The notes beneath the pieces were generated by a model. The model was not told the DNA's origin and searched no databases. It saw nothing but the letters and a program-made list of their open reading frames with translations. This document shows, piece after piece, positions 11,401-23,563 of a stretch of DNA of 64,000 bases. The position numbers and the translations under genes are program-made. Within the stretch, counting starts at the first letter, position 1. Every line of letters starts with the position of its first letter. The DNA lies in contig OZ176052.1 in assembly GCA_964247055.1 (NCBI GenBank), forward strand, positions 10,168,001 through 10,232,000, read 5' to 3'. This stretch comes from Paragordius varius. Its lineage: Eukaryota; Nematomorpha.

Positions 11401-12193
11401 CCACCAACATTGTTAACAATTACAATTATGGTGGTGCTGGTGATTCAGGTGAAATACTTGCTTCTTTTTAAAATGATTTTACTTTTAATTTATTAATCTT
11501 ATTACTATGGTTATGTTGTAACCAGGGATGTATCTGACTGATTTAACTGTGAAGGTTGTTATAATAATGTCTGAAAAATTTAATCGTATGTTAGTTGCGA
11601 TAAAAATGTAAAATAATGGTTTAAAAATTAAGTAAAACTAGTCAGATCTTTATATTTTATCCAAATTTTTCTATTGTCATAAATTGGAAACACTACTAAA
11701 AGTATTTTGCATTTTTTGTATTAATTGCTACATTTCGTGACCGGTCTAACCCTTATTTTTTAACCGACCGACCAAAAAGAAGCATCTTAATTACACCACC
11801 TATTTTGTTGTTACTAATGCTTTAGGTGGACTCATGGGTGGTGATTATGGAAGTGGTGCCGGTTTTGGTGGTGGTGGCGCTGTTGGTGGGGGAAGCGATT
11901 TCTTTACCGACAACACGTACAATTCGGGCATTGGTGATTATGGAGGCGGTATGGATGATTACTCTGGTGGTGGGGGTCTCTTTGGTGGCGGAGACTCTGG
12001 CGGAGGTCTTTTTGGAGGTGGCGGCGGGGGCGGAAGTGATTTCTTTGGTGGAGGCGGTGATTTTGGCGGAGGGGGTGGCGGTCTTTTTGGTGGAGGAGGA
12101 GGTGGTGGAGATTTCTTTGGTGGTGGCGGAGGAGACTTTGGTGGAGGAGGTGGTTTCGGCGGTGGAGATTTTGGGGGCGGTGGAGACTTCTAA
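8497..12193 (+). CDS. PH-domain protein with a long glycine-rich C-terminal tail
   Basis: Six exons join in frame: 8497-8724, 8748-8860, 8903-8930, 8995-9073, 10846-11448 and 11826-12193, giving 472 residues. Residues 1 to about 123 form a pleckstrin-homology domain: GYLKRF at the first strand, WKEEYFVLYD, LAWFKK, and the invariant Trp of the C-terminal helix in NSWVNAIV. PH domains usually bind phosphoinositides or protein partners at membranes. A proline-rich linker (LPQPPPPTS) follows, then roughly 330 residues of low-complexity Gly/Met/Tyr/Phe sequence with an Asn/Asp-rich insert (NTTNIVNNYNYGG-like, near the end of exon five) and repeated GGGDFFGG-type units. The first two introns are 23 and 42 nt, and the fourth is 1,772 nt and carries a MITE. 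Similar PH plus Gly-rich proteins of unknown function exist in other organisms, but I cannot name an orthologue. The tail's coding GC is far above the surroundings because of GGN codons. Confidence 0.8.
10102..10163. other. Hairpin with a 13-bp perfect stem in an intron
   Basis: TAAGGCATCGAAC (10109-10121) pairs perfectly with GTTCGATGCCTTA (10146-10158). Outside it CAGT (10102-10105) pairs with ACTG (10160-10163), and two further inner pairs form if one G is bulged. The loop is about 20-24 nt. It lies in the fourth intron of the PH-protein gene. It could be a small-RNA precursor or a short palindromic repeat. Confidence 0.5.
10553..10787. mobile_element. TA-flanked MITE, TIR TACCATTTACAG (copy 1)
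   Basis: The 235-bp element begins TACCATTTACAGTTCAAATT and ends with the inverse (AATTTGAATTGTAAATGGTA). It has long imperfect terminal inverted repeats of about 60 bp and a TA dinucleotide on each side. It has no coding capacity. A second copy is at 63434-63722. TA duplication and TIRs are typical of Tc1/mariner-derived MITEs. It sits in an intron of the PH-protein gene. Confidence 0.8.
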
Positions 12194-13859
12194 AAGAACA
12201 AAAAATGGCACTCTCTTATACCTGGCACTGTGTCTCTTACTTGTCACATGCTTTATATATAAGTAGTATAGTATATAATGTGGATTATTAGTGCTTAATA
12301 TATTCCCCTAATTTATTATATTACATATATGTATCCTGTTCTATTAAATATGATTAAAATTGATTTTAGTTGAAGCTATTATTTAATTAACCACCCATAC
12401 AAAGTCATATACATGATTAGTAACGACAATATATTTTTTGTATAATTTGTGATTAATGCCCATATTTATTTATCAAATATTTGCATGCCTTAAATATTTT
12501 TAATACATTATATATTTATTGAAACACCTCGATATTTTTAATTATAATATACTTAGTTATATTTATTGAATTATGTAACATAGCTCTATGCAAAAGTGAT
12601 GTGCATAAATATAATTATTTTAAAATACTCTTGTTTTGTGCAATTGCTTTTTAATTGCTTAATTTTAGGAATATTTATATTCTATGCTTAACTAAGAATC
12701 TAGTCGAACCACCTATAATAAATGTGATTCCTAAATTTTGTATTTTATTTAAATATGGTTTTAAAAATTACATATTAATGTTAAGATAACTGGGATATGA
12801 AATTTACTTTTATATATATTGTGTTTTCTATATAAAGTTTTAATATACCAGGGAACCAAAAAATCCCGATGAAATATATTTTTTATATAACAATGTATCA
12901 GATTTATCATAGGGCTTTTGGTTTTAGCCCTTACGATTGATTTAATAAAGTTAATTACACTTTTGTGGTAACTGAATATCGAAAAATGGCGAAATATGCG
13001 CACATTTTGTTTAATAATTTTTTTTTGGAAAGCTTCATTCCAAAAACATCGCTAAAATATATTATAAACCACATATAAAGCTAAATCATTTTTTGATCTA
13101 TACGAGTTCCTCATTTAGAATAAACCCAAAAGACTGCTGAGATTGGGGGGATGAAAAAATTAATATATGCTAAATTTTGATATCAAAAATGGTTTTTGCG
13201 AAAAAAATGGATATTTTGCTTAAAATTTTAAATTTATAACAATATTAATTGAGCCTACTTCATACAATTTTGTTATGATGTTTGTTAGCTTTAAGATATA
13301 ATAAAAACACTTTATTATATAATTCGATTTTGCTGACCATTTCTATTATTTAAGAATTTTAGAGGTTACTTAAAGAAACCATCTATGTACAACATATTTT
13401 TTATTTAAAGTGACGAATTTTTTAAACAAATTCTGAGGTGATATAAATGTTGAATATCATCGAATTATATAAATATCTAAAAGAATTTATACCGTTTTCA
13501 TCATGCGTCAAAGTATGAAGTAAGCGTCAGCAAAATTTTGCTATATATATATACATATATATATTAATTAGCAAAAAATTTATTTTTTGGAAAAAAACTT
13601 GATGTCAGAATTTAGCATATACGCTTACCACAAAATCTCGGGAAACGTTTATTTTAAGAGGTATAACCCATTTAAGAAGGAAAAAATTGAAACTTTCAGA
13701 GCCTACACTATGCACACATATCATTTTGTCTAGTTTTTACCTTCAGATTTATCCGTAATAAATATACTATGTTTTAATGTTTCTAATATGTTTAGATATA
13801 TCGGTGAATTAATGTTATAAACGTGCAAACATTTTCACTAAAATTTCTTTAATATTTTT
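12194..13859. other. AT-rich spacer without a recognisable gene
   Basis: This is the 3' flank of the glycine-rich gene followed by AT-rich DNA. A (TA)n-rich patch lies near 13541-13565. The longest minus-strand frame (12761-13003) shows no family resemblance and no splice-compatible neighbours. Confidence 0.5.
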
Positions 13860-14165
13860 TATTATTAGTTTTAAACAGCTCTGGTGTTACAAATTCCTAT
13901 TTAAATTGAAAAACTAGATTGAATGTGTTGTACTTAAGTGTTAAAAAAAGGGCGCAAGTTTTGTCATTTTTTCATATAGGGAAGTTATCACAAAAGTGTA
14001 AATAATAATAATCGTACAAAACCAAAAGCACTATTAATCAATATTTATATTAACAGGACATATTTATGAACACTTTGTATATATAAAGATTTAATAAATT
14101 TAATGATAACTACAAAAATTTACTAAAACAAAATTTTAAGGAAAAACAAGTTTTTTTAACATTTA

Positions 14166-14820
14166 GATACAACACATTCATTTCAGTACTTAGATTCAAA
14201 TGGTAGTTAGATATTCCAGGCTTGAACTAGATATTTCTAAAAATTAGGAAAAACATGGCAAAAATATGCACTTAAATAATATTAAGGAACCAAAATAATA
14301 AAAATTATATTCAATGAAGTAAACTGTCCCAATTTAAATTTATCCTTCTATCCTAATAAAAATATATAAATAAGCCAAAATGTCAAAATAAATCGTCGTA
14401 TTGAAAATGGATCCATGTTAAACTACTTCGACGCCATTTTTATTTTAATTTTTTTTTGCAAAACATCGTATTCATTTAATTTTAAAGGTAAATTTAATGC
14501 TAATTTTTTTATTTAAATTACATCTAACATTGATAGATTAGAAAAAGTGGTTTATTTTGTATTTTTTTCAATTTAGCCGATGCACACATGTTACGTTGAC
14601 TAAATTTTTACCATTGGGTTTTACATTAAAATGAGAAATATCAAGTAATTTTGAATAAAAATTTTTATTTATTTCGGTGTTTTAATGTTATATAACTGCA
14701 AAATTTTACCATGGTTTCGATTCCTTCCATATTTTTTAAAGTATTTAATTTTAAACAGGCCTGGGCTATCCAACTACCTCAATTTGAATCGAAAGACTGA
14801 AATGAATGTGTTGTATCCAA
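14166..14820. mobile_element. Fold-back element with ATACAACACATTCATTTC arms
   Basis: The left arm begins near 14167 (ATACAACACATTCATTTCAG), and the right arm (about 14690-14818) is its inverse, ending GAATGTGTTGTAT. The arms are about 130-160 bp and imperfect, and no protein is encoded. The same arm sequence recurs at 13865-13945 (inverse orientation), about 29410-29570 and about 58280-58400. A core near AAAATGGCGTCGAAGTAGTT is shared among copies at 14420-14450 (inverse), 15280-15300 and 29795-29815, with a diverged version at about 58675-58710. This makes it a dispersed family with no sign of a transposase. Confidence 0.7.
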
Positions 14821-14821
14821 G

Positions 14822-14960
14822 GTGTATCAAGAAAAGGGTGTAGCAGACCCACGTCGCCACTGTCCACAAAAGACGTCCCTTGCTGCCCTTCCATACACCA
14901 GTCAATGGTGGTTCAGTGACAGCCGTCTAGTTGCGTCGGGGGTCGGGTTGACTTCTAGGG
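14822..14960. other. GC-rich island of unknown origin
   Basis: About 140 bases are well over 50% GC in surroundings of about 25-30%. The island starts within a few bases of the end of the fold-back element. It contains a small hairpin (CACCA...TGGTG near 14897-14912). It is open in one frame (14822-15004), but the translation resembles nothing I know and has no clear start context. It may be a captured fragment, a structured RNA or an exon of unknown type. Confidence 0.4.
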
Positions 14961-15269
14961 ATATAATGATAAGTTTATATAAAGATATGTATGAAATAAA
15001 ATGAAGATATATTTGGCATTTACAGGTAAATCCAATTGACTATATCCTATATATTTATACTAATGTTTAATAGATTTAATATTCTTTAAAATATAACGTA
15101 TGAAAATTCTAGCTTAATTCAACCGAGTGCATATTTATTATACTGTAGTATTTATCTTGTTTAATACGATTTATAAACCAATATTTAACTTTTACTAGTG
15201 GTATGTATTTCCGTTGTTAATAAAAAAGTATGAATTTTGGGCTTAGAATATAATAACCATATTTAAAAA

Positions 15270-15475
15270 TGTAAATTAAAAATGGCGGCCAAGTAGTTTA
15301 ATATGCAACTTTAAAACTAAAATTAGATATTTTATTTACTTATATAGTTTATATAAAAATAGAAGCATATAATTAAATTGAAACCGTTTCTTTCAGAATT
15401 TTAATGAATATATCTACTAAATATTGTCTGGGTATCTAGCTACCCCAATTCAAATCGAAGTGTTTAAATATTATA
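15270..15475. repeat. Partial copy of the dispersed fold-back family
   Basis: The block AAAAATGGCGGCCAAGTAGT near 15280 and the terminal-arm remnant TACCCCAATTCAAATCGAAG near 15440 match the copy at 29790-29975. Only part of the element is recognisable. The sequence from here to the UTP6 start (15476-16031) shows nothing else. Confidence 0.55.
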
Positions 15476-16031
15476 TTTTTATTTAAAAATCTCTCAATTT
15501 TGGCGCTTTCAATATCGGCAATTTTAACTCAGTCCAAAAACGTGAGAATTTTTACTACATACATTAAAATTAGATATTATCTTTTTTGGGTTTTTTATAT
15601 ATTTTGGAGTGCACACAAAAAATATCTATGATAGATAAATATTTCAAGATTTTTGGTAGGCTTACCAGTCATTCACCTTTAAATTCAATAAAAGAATTAT
15701 ATAAAAAATTGATTAAATACATAGCTCTTTTTATATCATAAAGCTCCTTCGCAAGGGTTTCTTTAGTGACGCTTGAAATTTAACATTAGTTTACATTTGT
15801 ATGATTGGTCAACATGATCCTCCTATAATAAAAAAATTTTCTAAACCCTTTTCGAAATGTTTGCAACAAGTTAATTAATAATTATTAATAGGCTATTATC
15901 TATGGTAGATGTATTATAAATTGTAAAGAAGAAATTAAAAAGGATTCGTGTGAAAAAGAATTTAAAAGCCTATTAGAGTGTATAAAGTTTATTATTTTAT
16001 TTATATTAATAGAAATCATCAAAAATAATAA

Positions 16032-18303
16032 ATGGCCGAATTCGTTCAGCTTAATTTGGAACAAAGTCTTGATGAAATAGAACAGTTAAGAAGTTCTCTT
16101 ATTTTTACGACGAATGAATTGAAAATTATCATACAGACGCCGTGATTTTGAATATAAATTGAGACGTAAACAAAAAAGCTTAAAAGATTACATTGATTAT
16201 ATTGAATACGAAAAAAACATATTAGATTTAATAAGATATCGACATAATGATAAAATCAAAAACAGTAAACGTCGTAATACTCAACATAAAGAGAATTTAT
16301 TTGAACGCCAAATCACTAATAGAATTTTCAAACTTTATCGCGAATTACTTAAGCGGTATCCTCAATCTCTCGACACATGGACCTCATACGTAACTTTTGC
16401 AAAGTTTCGAGTATCTCACCTTGATGCTATGGAAAAAGTTTGTCGCAAACGATTAAATAAATCTGAGCATAGAAACTCGCAACGTTTACATGGTTTCGAA
16501 CGCAAGCTTGACCGAGTTATTCGATTAATTAGTCGAGCAGAAGAACGCGTTACAACCATTTATGCAAATATGATTGGACATCACGGGACAGTCTCATGGG
16601 TTTGGATCGATGCAGTATGGTGGCAATATAAAAGAGATGTGACATCCATAGACAAAGTTCGTACAATGATGCGAAAAGCACTGGAAGGATTTAAGGAATC
16701 CGAGGCAATTAATATCAAGCCAAACAATTGTAATTATTACAGTGATGAAATAAGTGATAGGGCTAAGTTATGGCTTGCATTTGTGACTATTGAATTACAT
16801 TATTATGGTAAGATGGTGTTGAGAAATAAAATTATAAACAACAGAAAGCAAAAAGAAGCGGATCAGCTTTCGAACCCTATAATAGACACGGATTTACCGG
16901 AAAATGACCACGCTCATGATGCTATCCAGAACACACCAATATTGCCTAGTCAACAAAATATTGATATGAATGATGAATCCTTAGCTACTAATTTTAAACT
17001 TTTGTGTGTTATTATAAAGCATGCAATTACATCTGAAATCCCACAAAATCCTTACTTTATATTGCAAATTTTGAAGATTGTTATGAAGCAAAAAGGTCGG
17101 AAGCAGTTGCTTGATTTTCTAACTGAAACTTTGCATAATCATCAAAATGAGTTTTCTTATACATTTGCCACTATATTATATTATTTTGAGGTGCCCGAAG
17201 TTTTATCAAAGCAAAAGATAACATCTTCGAGATTAAATTATTTATTGGAACTTATTGTTGAGGCCTTACACTCAAAAATATCACTTATCTCTATCCGTGA
17301 TGTTCAGTTTATACTCAATTTTATAAGCAAAAAATATCAACCAAACTCATTTGTTGTTATGGAAATTGATTTACATTTTATTTTACAAATTATACAGTCG
17401 CTAAACAATATTTTGGAGAAATTATGCAGTATGAAAATTGAAAAAAAGATGGCTAAAAATATATGGCTAGATATTCTTGTTTACATTCTCGAGATTTATA
17501 ATTCTTGTGGCGATGTTGCATTTCATCAGATTTATTTGGAAATATTAAATAAATTAACTCATTCTTTATATCCAAAAACTGCAAGATTTTGGGCTATGCG
17601 ACTTCAAACTTTCCTTGCACCTACAAATCCTGATCTCGTAACTTTCCATAAAGTATTCCAAGACGCTTTGGCTAAAGTTAAAGAAAAAAATTGCTTTATA
17701 ATATGGGATACTCTTTTATCATTTTATGAAAACATGAATATGCACAAGGAATACGATTCCACCATTGATAAGGCGTTCAAAACTTTAATTAACATTGACG
17801 TTTTGTGTGAAATTAAGGATAAATATGCAAAATTCCTGATTAACAGAATTAATTCTTTTGGGTCTATAGAATGCTCTTCCAACTCCGAATTCCAGCAAAC
17901 TATAGCAAATATGGTAAAAATAGGGGAATGTCAACCAACATTAGCTAAAACATACATTTGTATAATTGAATTTTTGCAAAATTATTTGACAACACTCACA
18001 CAACATGACAAAACAGGCAAAATTAATAATTATGATCAATCTGAGATTAATTTAGCCATAGATAAACTCATAAATTTTGCCCTTATAAGGCACGGTAAAG
18101 AAGAACCCTGCCTTTGGATACTTTATATAAAACGTCAGAAACAACTTTTCTCCCTTAAACTTTCAAGCCAATCTTCGTTTGGGATTGAAAAAAATGTTTC
18201 ATCTTTATCCACCATTTATGCGCAAGCTATTAAAACTTTACGACCGGAAAAAATGGATGATTTTATTACTTTGTATACTAATGTCACTATGTCTGTCAAT
18301 TAA
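16032..18303 (+). CDS. UTP6: U3 snoRNP component UTP6 (HAT-repeat protein), intronless, one frame break
   Basis: UTP6 is a component of the small-subunit processome needed for 18S pre-rRNA maturation in the nucleolus. The N-terminus from 16032 (MAEFVQLNLEQSLDEIEQLR..., then NELKIII) continues as RRRDFEYKLRRKQKSLKDYI, which matches the conserved UTP6 block (xxDFEY followed by basic residues and YxxYE). Half-a-TPR helices follow (WTSYVTFAKFR; ANMIGHHGTVSWVWIDAVWW), with further helical repeats to the stop at 18301-18303. The first 34 codons and the remaining roughly 723 are in different frames. The join falls at about 16131-16137, where CAGACGC would read through if it were CAGAGACGC, so loss of one AG unit is the simplest explanation. 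No 21-nt or longer intron can fix it, and it may be a sequence error or a real allele. Total length is about 757 residues against about 600 in human. AATAAA lies just downstream of the stop. Confidence 0.92.
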
Positions 18304-18602
18304 TTTATGCGAAATAAATTGATTTATATATGTATATTTTTATTTATATAGATTACTTAATTTAAATTAAATATACCTGTTACACTAAGTGCCAATTTAT
18401 TAACTTTGGATTTAATAATAATAAGATTTTCTTTTTTGATTCATTTTTTCTGGAGGGCTTATTATATGTAGTCATCAAATGAAATGTATATAAAAGAAGA
18501 TATAGTATAGTATTATAATATAATATATATTCGTATATTAGACGTAACGTACTTTATGTAATTTTTGTTTATCTTGAGTTACTTATATCCGATTTTTGAT
18601 GA

Positions 18603-21600
18603 ATGATGAATAAAATTATTGGACGAGTCTACAGAAATCTTATATCATCTACTGTTTGGTATTCACTTGCAATTTTTATTCTAACCATCATTCCCCATAT
18701 TCCATCTCAATGTCCCAAAGGTAATGCAACCCAATCCATTGTTTAATACTCTTTAATTCTACAATCGCCTTTTAGATATTATTGGTGTAAAAGAACTGGT
18801 TAAATATGCTTGTGATTGTCAAAATGGTGAAGAGTTACAGGTGAGAACTCGACAAGGTGCAGTATATACCATTAATACATCATTCAATACCAGCAATCAA
18901 GAATTTTCAGTTGAGTTTGGTAGGAGAAGGGCCAGTTTCAACGTTTATTCTCAATATCTTAATGGACCTAAAGCGGTTCGGGACAGAGTGTACACTATAT
19001 TCCCTCACACAGATGTTATGCTACTTAAGGAATTGAGTAATGCGTACGAAACGATTCGCATCAATTCAGATCTCACTGCCAATTTTTACATAAATCAGGG
19101 GCCTGTGGATGTGACCTTTTTCACCTTTGATGTGGCAACTAAAGCTTTGCTCAGTAAATGTATTGATACACCCAATTCAGATATTGTAGAAAAGTATATA
19201 ATATATATTATATTTTAATCTTTATTTCATGCGTTGATATTCACCAATATAGGATCGGTTTATCTGTACTGTGACCCAAAAAATAGCATTTGTTCTAAAA
19301 TAATTATTTTTTCATTTTTTAATTAAGTATTATGACTAGGTTTTTAAATTAACAAACGTAATGGCAACATTTATCTAATTATATTTCGATACATTTTAGA
19401 TTAATGTATATATCCATTTAATATGTAAATGCGCAGATCCTGGTTTGCTTTTAAATTGTTCTCTGGGTTTAGACAAACTCACCCTAAAAAGTTGCAAAAT
19501 TTTTCATATATTACTATTATCATACTTAAAAATATTTGAAATTTTTTTGCTACAATTACAACCATTAAAAAGATTCATTTCACCATAATAATTTTTTTAA
19601 ATAAACATGCGTCGATTTTTCTCAATTTTATATCAACAAGATTAATCCTATATTTAATTACCATTATTATGGTAGGTATTTAATCCATCAGGCCGAAATC
19701 TACCCTATGGAAATTAAATATAACTAATTTATTCGCCCTTTTTATATGTTTAGCTATTTGTTTCAATTCTTTCATATTCTTACCAAATTCTTTCTTAATA
19801 CAAGCCCTCCATTATAACATAGATCATAAATTTTTTCTTTTTCCTTCATCTTTTCCGACAAATCTTTTCATTAATCCATAATTTAAAGGATTAACTGCAA
19901 AGCTAATGCCATATTAATACAATATTATTTTTTAGTTCCTCGATAACTTTGCGTCATGGAAAATATGTATATTGCAAATCACGAAATTCTCAATCTATAT
20001 GCGGTAGATGTTCGATGCCGACTAGAAATGCCCGATCTGGTATATAAATATATTATTTTATTTTCGTGTCATATAACTAATTTTTTATGGGTTTATTGCT
20101 TTTAAAATTTTAAAATATAATTTACTACTCTGTTAATATTAATATTTTGTCATTAATAAAATAAAATAATTGTAAAGCCGTCACGAATCTACCCAATAGG
20201 TACTTACGAAATAGACACCCTTTTGATTTTCATTGGGTTTTTGAATCATTGACTCTTTTTTGTGAACGGGTCCAGCATAGAGATTTTCCGCCTCTATAAT
20301 CTTAATTAATTTATGCATGAAACATTTTTGTTAATTTAGATATCCGTTTAAATTTATTAGGCATTTTTAAATTTTATATAATTCAATTTTGTCATGCGTC
20401 TTTTATTGACATACAGAGCAGTTCCTTTTACGTGCAATAAAAATCAACAATACTCCCAAAAGAGGTGTTTTTGACACCAAGGTATGTTTTTTACAGTAAT
20501 AATAGAAAGAAAATAGTCGGCTCCTTCAGTGTTTGATTTCAGCTTTAATCATTACATTGTGCTGCTAAGAGTCGGATATTGCCGAGAATCAAAGTCTATA
20601 CCAAGTTAAATTTAATTATTTTTTTGTTTTGATATCAATTTTGTTTATATAAATTTATAAATTGGTAAAATTAAGTGAAAACACTAGTTGTCTGTGAAAT
20701 AATATAATTTGGTTCGTTTTTGTTATAAAATTAAACATTCTTGTGCGTACAGTTAGACCTCCAAATGCCAATGTAGATGGAAGTCAAGGAGTATCTGAGA
20801 CTCCTAGAGAAACCGAAACCTCGAAATTAAATGATTATGGTTTAAGTTTGCCGAGAAATAGTGTATGTGGAATCGATCGGAACTTTCGCGAACGCCAAGC
20901 CAGGACATTTGGTAAAAAACCTTCTTGGAGAATTTTGGGGGGCACAGCTGCGCAACCCAACTCATGGCTTTGGGTGGCCGCCTTGTACCATGATGTAGAT
21001 CAATTCTTTTGTGGGGGAACCATTTTATCTCCTGGCATTATTATCACTGCCGCACATTGTTTCATAAATTTTAGGTGAGTGAGATGAATTGTGATTAACA
21101 TTATCTTATATAATACTTAAAAAATATTTTTTTAAAACACCTGTCCCAGGGGTATTTTACAATTTGTCAGATAACAATCTATGCATATTTTTGGGGCGAT
21201 TTAATTTTGAGTAAAAAATACAAAAGTTTAACCCGTTACCACTCATTTCTGGTTATAAAATTTTCTTTCGCTCTGATTAATTTAATCTTTTTTACCCTTT
21301 TCCTAAATTATGTTTTTAAAGCGTCATAAAACACCATCGTGCCCTTTTGTAATTTATTTGGTGGTTTAGTTTTTTATTTGTTAGAGTGAGTTTATGGGCA
21401 CTCTAATCACATTTTTTAATTAGATAACATTTTTTATAGCAGAAGACTAGCAATTTTATGCTATCAATTATTTTTTATTCATATTTCCAAACATTGCTAA
21501 ATTACATGTGCAAAATGTCTTTTGTATAGGACAAAACGGGAGATTGATCGATTACGCGTCCGCGTTGGAAAGTATAATATAACTATTAAGGAGAATACGC

Positions 21601-23563
21601 AACAAAACCGAAGCATAAGCCAACTTATAATACACGAAGAATTCAATCGCGATCCTACAAGTACAAAAAATATAATAGTGATTTTTCATTGAAAATATAT
21701 TTTTCCTATATTCGAACTCTTAAAGGTTTTCTACCATTTATTTAAAAAAAAAATTGCCCGACCCGCTCCTCTCCCAAAAAACGGATAAAAATACAAAATT
21801 TATTATAATATTAAAAAAATCATAATCAATGAGATCCTTTTCTACTATTGTTGAAATATTTTTTTATACCGGGGACAAATCTTGATGCACCTGATATCTT
21901 CATTAACATTCAATTCGTTTCTAGTTTTATTTTTTAATAGATTTCTCCATATTTTTTGATCCCCCTAGATTTTTTAGGCCACCCTTAAGGGGCGTTGCCC
22001 TTCTTTTGAAAACCACTAAATGTTATTTTTATAAAATTTGCCTAAAATAATGTGCAGGGTGTTTTTGTCTATGTTTTCCATATAATATACGGTGAGATAC
22101 CAAATTTAAAAGAGTCTTCAGAATTTCGCCAATTTTCAGTGCATGTGTGATTGCGATCGAATTAATTTTTAAACATCAAATAATTAATTAGTAGCATTCC
22201 CTTTATCTTTTATTTTAACGCATTTAATTGATTCCCACAATTTAAGTGGGTTAATCAGAAAATCTTAAAACTTTTTTCCGATATTTTATTTATGTAACTA
22301 ATTTTGAAAGATGTAAATAAAAACTTATGGATAACTCATTCATAAATCTTGAAACAACATAGAGTGCCTTTTCCCTTAAATTTTGTTCGTTAAGCTTTCT
22401 AAGCAAAATGTTTATAATACAGTCGTGAAACTTATTAAATACCTCCAATACAAATTTTTAAATCAGTTACAATTTCATGGTTATCAAATAAAATCAGTAA
22501 TTATATTACTTTATAGATGAATACAAAAATGATATAGCCCTTGTTGTATTGCGAAAACCCTTAAAATTTAATAAAAATACCATTAATGTATGCCTCAACG
22601 ATGGATTTTACCCTATAAATGAATCACCGCAACCAGATTGTATTGTAACGGGATGGGGAAATATGGGTAATATATTTCTTTTTTTAACGATATATATTAC
22701 CTGATTTTTACCCATTAGAACGAAATGAAAAAAGTACCGTTTTACGACAATTGGACGTTAATCTAATTTCTCGAGAAGTTTGCAATGCTAAAAAATCAAT
22801 GAATAACAAAGTGATAGATGGGATGTTTTGTGCAGGATCCACAGAGGGAAAGGATGCTTGCGAGGTAAATTTCATGCAATGCAAAGTGGTACTAATCTAG
22901 TTAATAGAATTATTAAATATTGATATTGAAAGCCACATTAATTAAAAGTTTGGACCCTTTTTTGGAAAAATTAATATACATCTTGGAGATTTATGTTAAG
23001 ACAAAGTAATACCTGTTAATACCATCAACTACGAAATGTGGATAAATATCTAGTCTAATATATTTGGAAAAATGAATAATATAGTTTGTATATCAGGGCT
23101 TCGAATTGGTTCGAAAAAAGTAGAACCAGAACCAGTAGGGTTAGAACTAGAACCGGCCTGGCTTTTAAGAATTTAAAAATGGAACAGAATTATGGTTCCT
23201 AAAATTTCGAAACTGGAACCGTGGTTCCTAAAAATTAGAACCGAAACTGGGTTGGTTTTACCCCTAAAAAGTTCCTGCTTTAATTTCAGGAACCGGGTTC
23301 CGGTTCGAAACACTGGTTTATATGCGTTATATATTGCAGTTTTTCACATAAATATAATCAAGGGTGATAGTGGCGGACCCTTGCAATGCTTCAACAGGCA
23401 AGAGAAAAGATGGTATTTAACAGGGATTGTTAGTTGGGGCATAGGTTGTGGTCTACCAAACAAATATGGAGTTTATACTAATGTCAAAGAATTTTTACCT
23501 TGGATTAATGCCAAAATACGGGAATTACAACTCAATTCTTCTTTTTTATCGTATCAATTTTAA
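18603..23563 (+). CDS. Secreted or membrane-anchored CUB-domain trypsin-like serine protease
   Basis: Ten exons fit: 18603-18720, 18776-19193, 19936-20039, 20417 to about 20495, 20543-20604, 20753-21074, 21530-21660, 22517-22666, 22719-22864 and 23363-23563 (about 576 residues). The fourth exon's donor is the least certain. A hydrophobic segment near residues 17-32 ([16 protein letters not shown]) is a signal peptide or signal anchor. A CUB-like region follows (from about [12 protein letters not shown] to [13 protein letters not shown]), then a linker and a chymotrypsin-fold protease activated at R|ILGG. The full triad is present: His in TAAHC, Asp in NDIALV, Ser in GDSGGPL. Asp in KDACEGDSGG (position 189 by chymotrypsin numbering) and Gly in SWGIGCG give trypsin-type (Arg/Lys) specificity. 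AATAAA is at 23664-23669. CUB plus trypsin resembles developmental or immune serine proteases of animals, and the exact orthologue is unclear. Confidence 0.92.
23094..23315. mobile_element. hAT-like MITE in the last intron of the protease gene
   Basis: The 222-bp element begins CAGGGCTTCGAATTGG and ends CCGGTTCGAAACACTG, an imperfect 16-bp terminal inverted repeat. The flanking octamers TTGTATAT and GTTTATAT are similar, as expected for the 8-bp target duplication of hAT elements. The interior is rich in GGAACC/GGTTCC motifs. No transposase is present. Confidence 0.7.

Noticed and set aside
11822-12247. Ser/Thr-rich open frame antisense to the glycine-rich exon
   Set aside because: It is the mirror of GGN codons and has no start context, domain or splice partners.
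14822-15004. 60-codon open frame over the GC-rich island
   Set aside because: No start context, no family resemblance, and it runs out of the island into ordinary AT-rich sequence. The island itself is reported instead.
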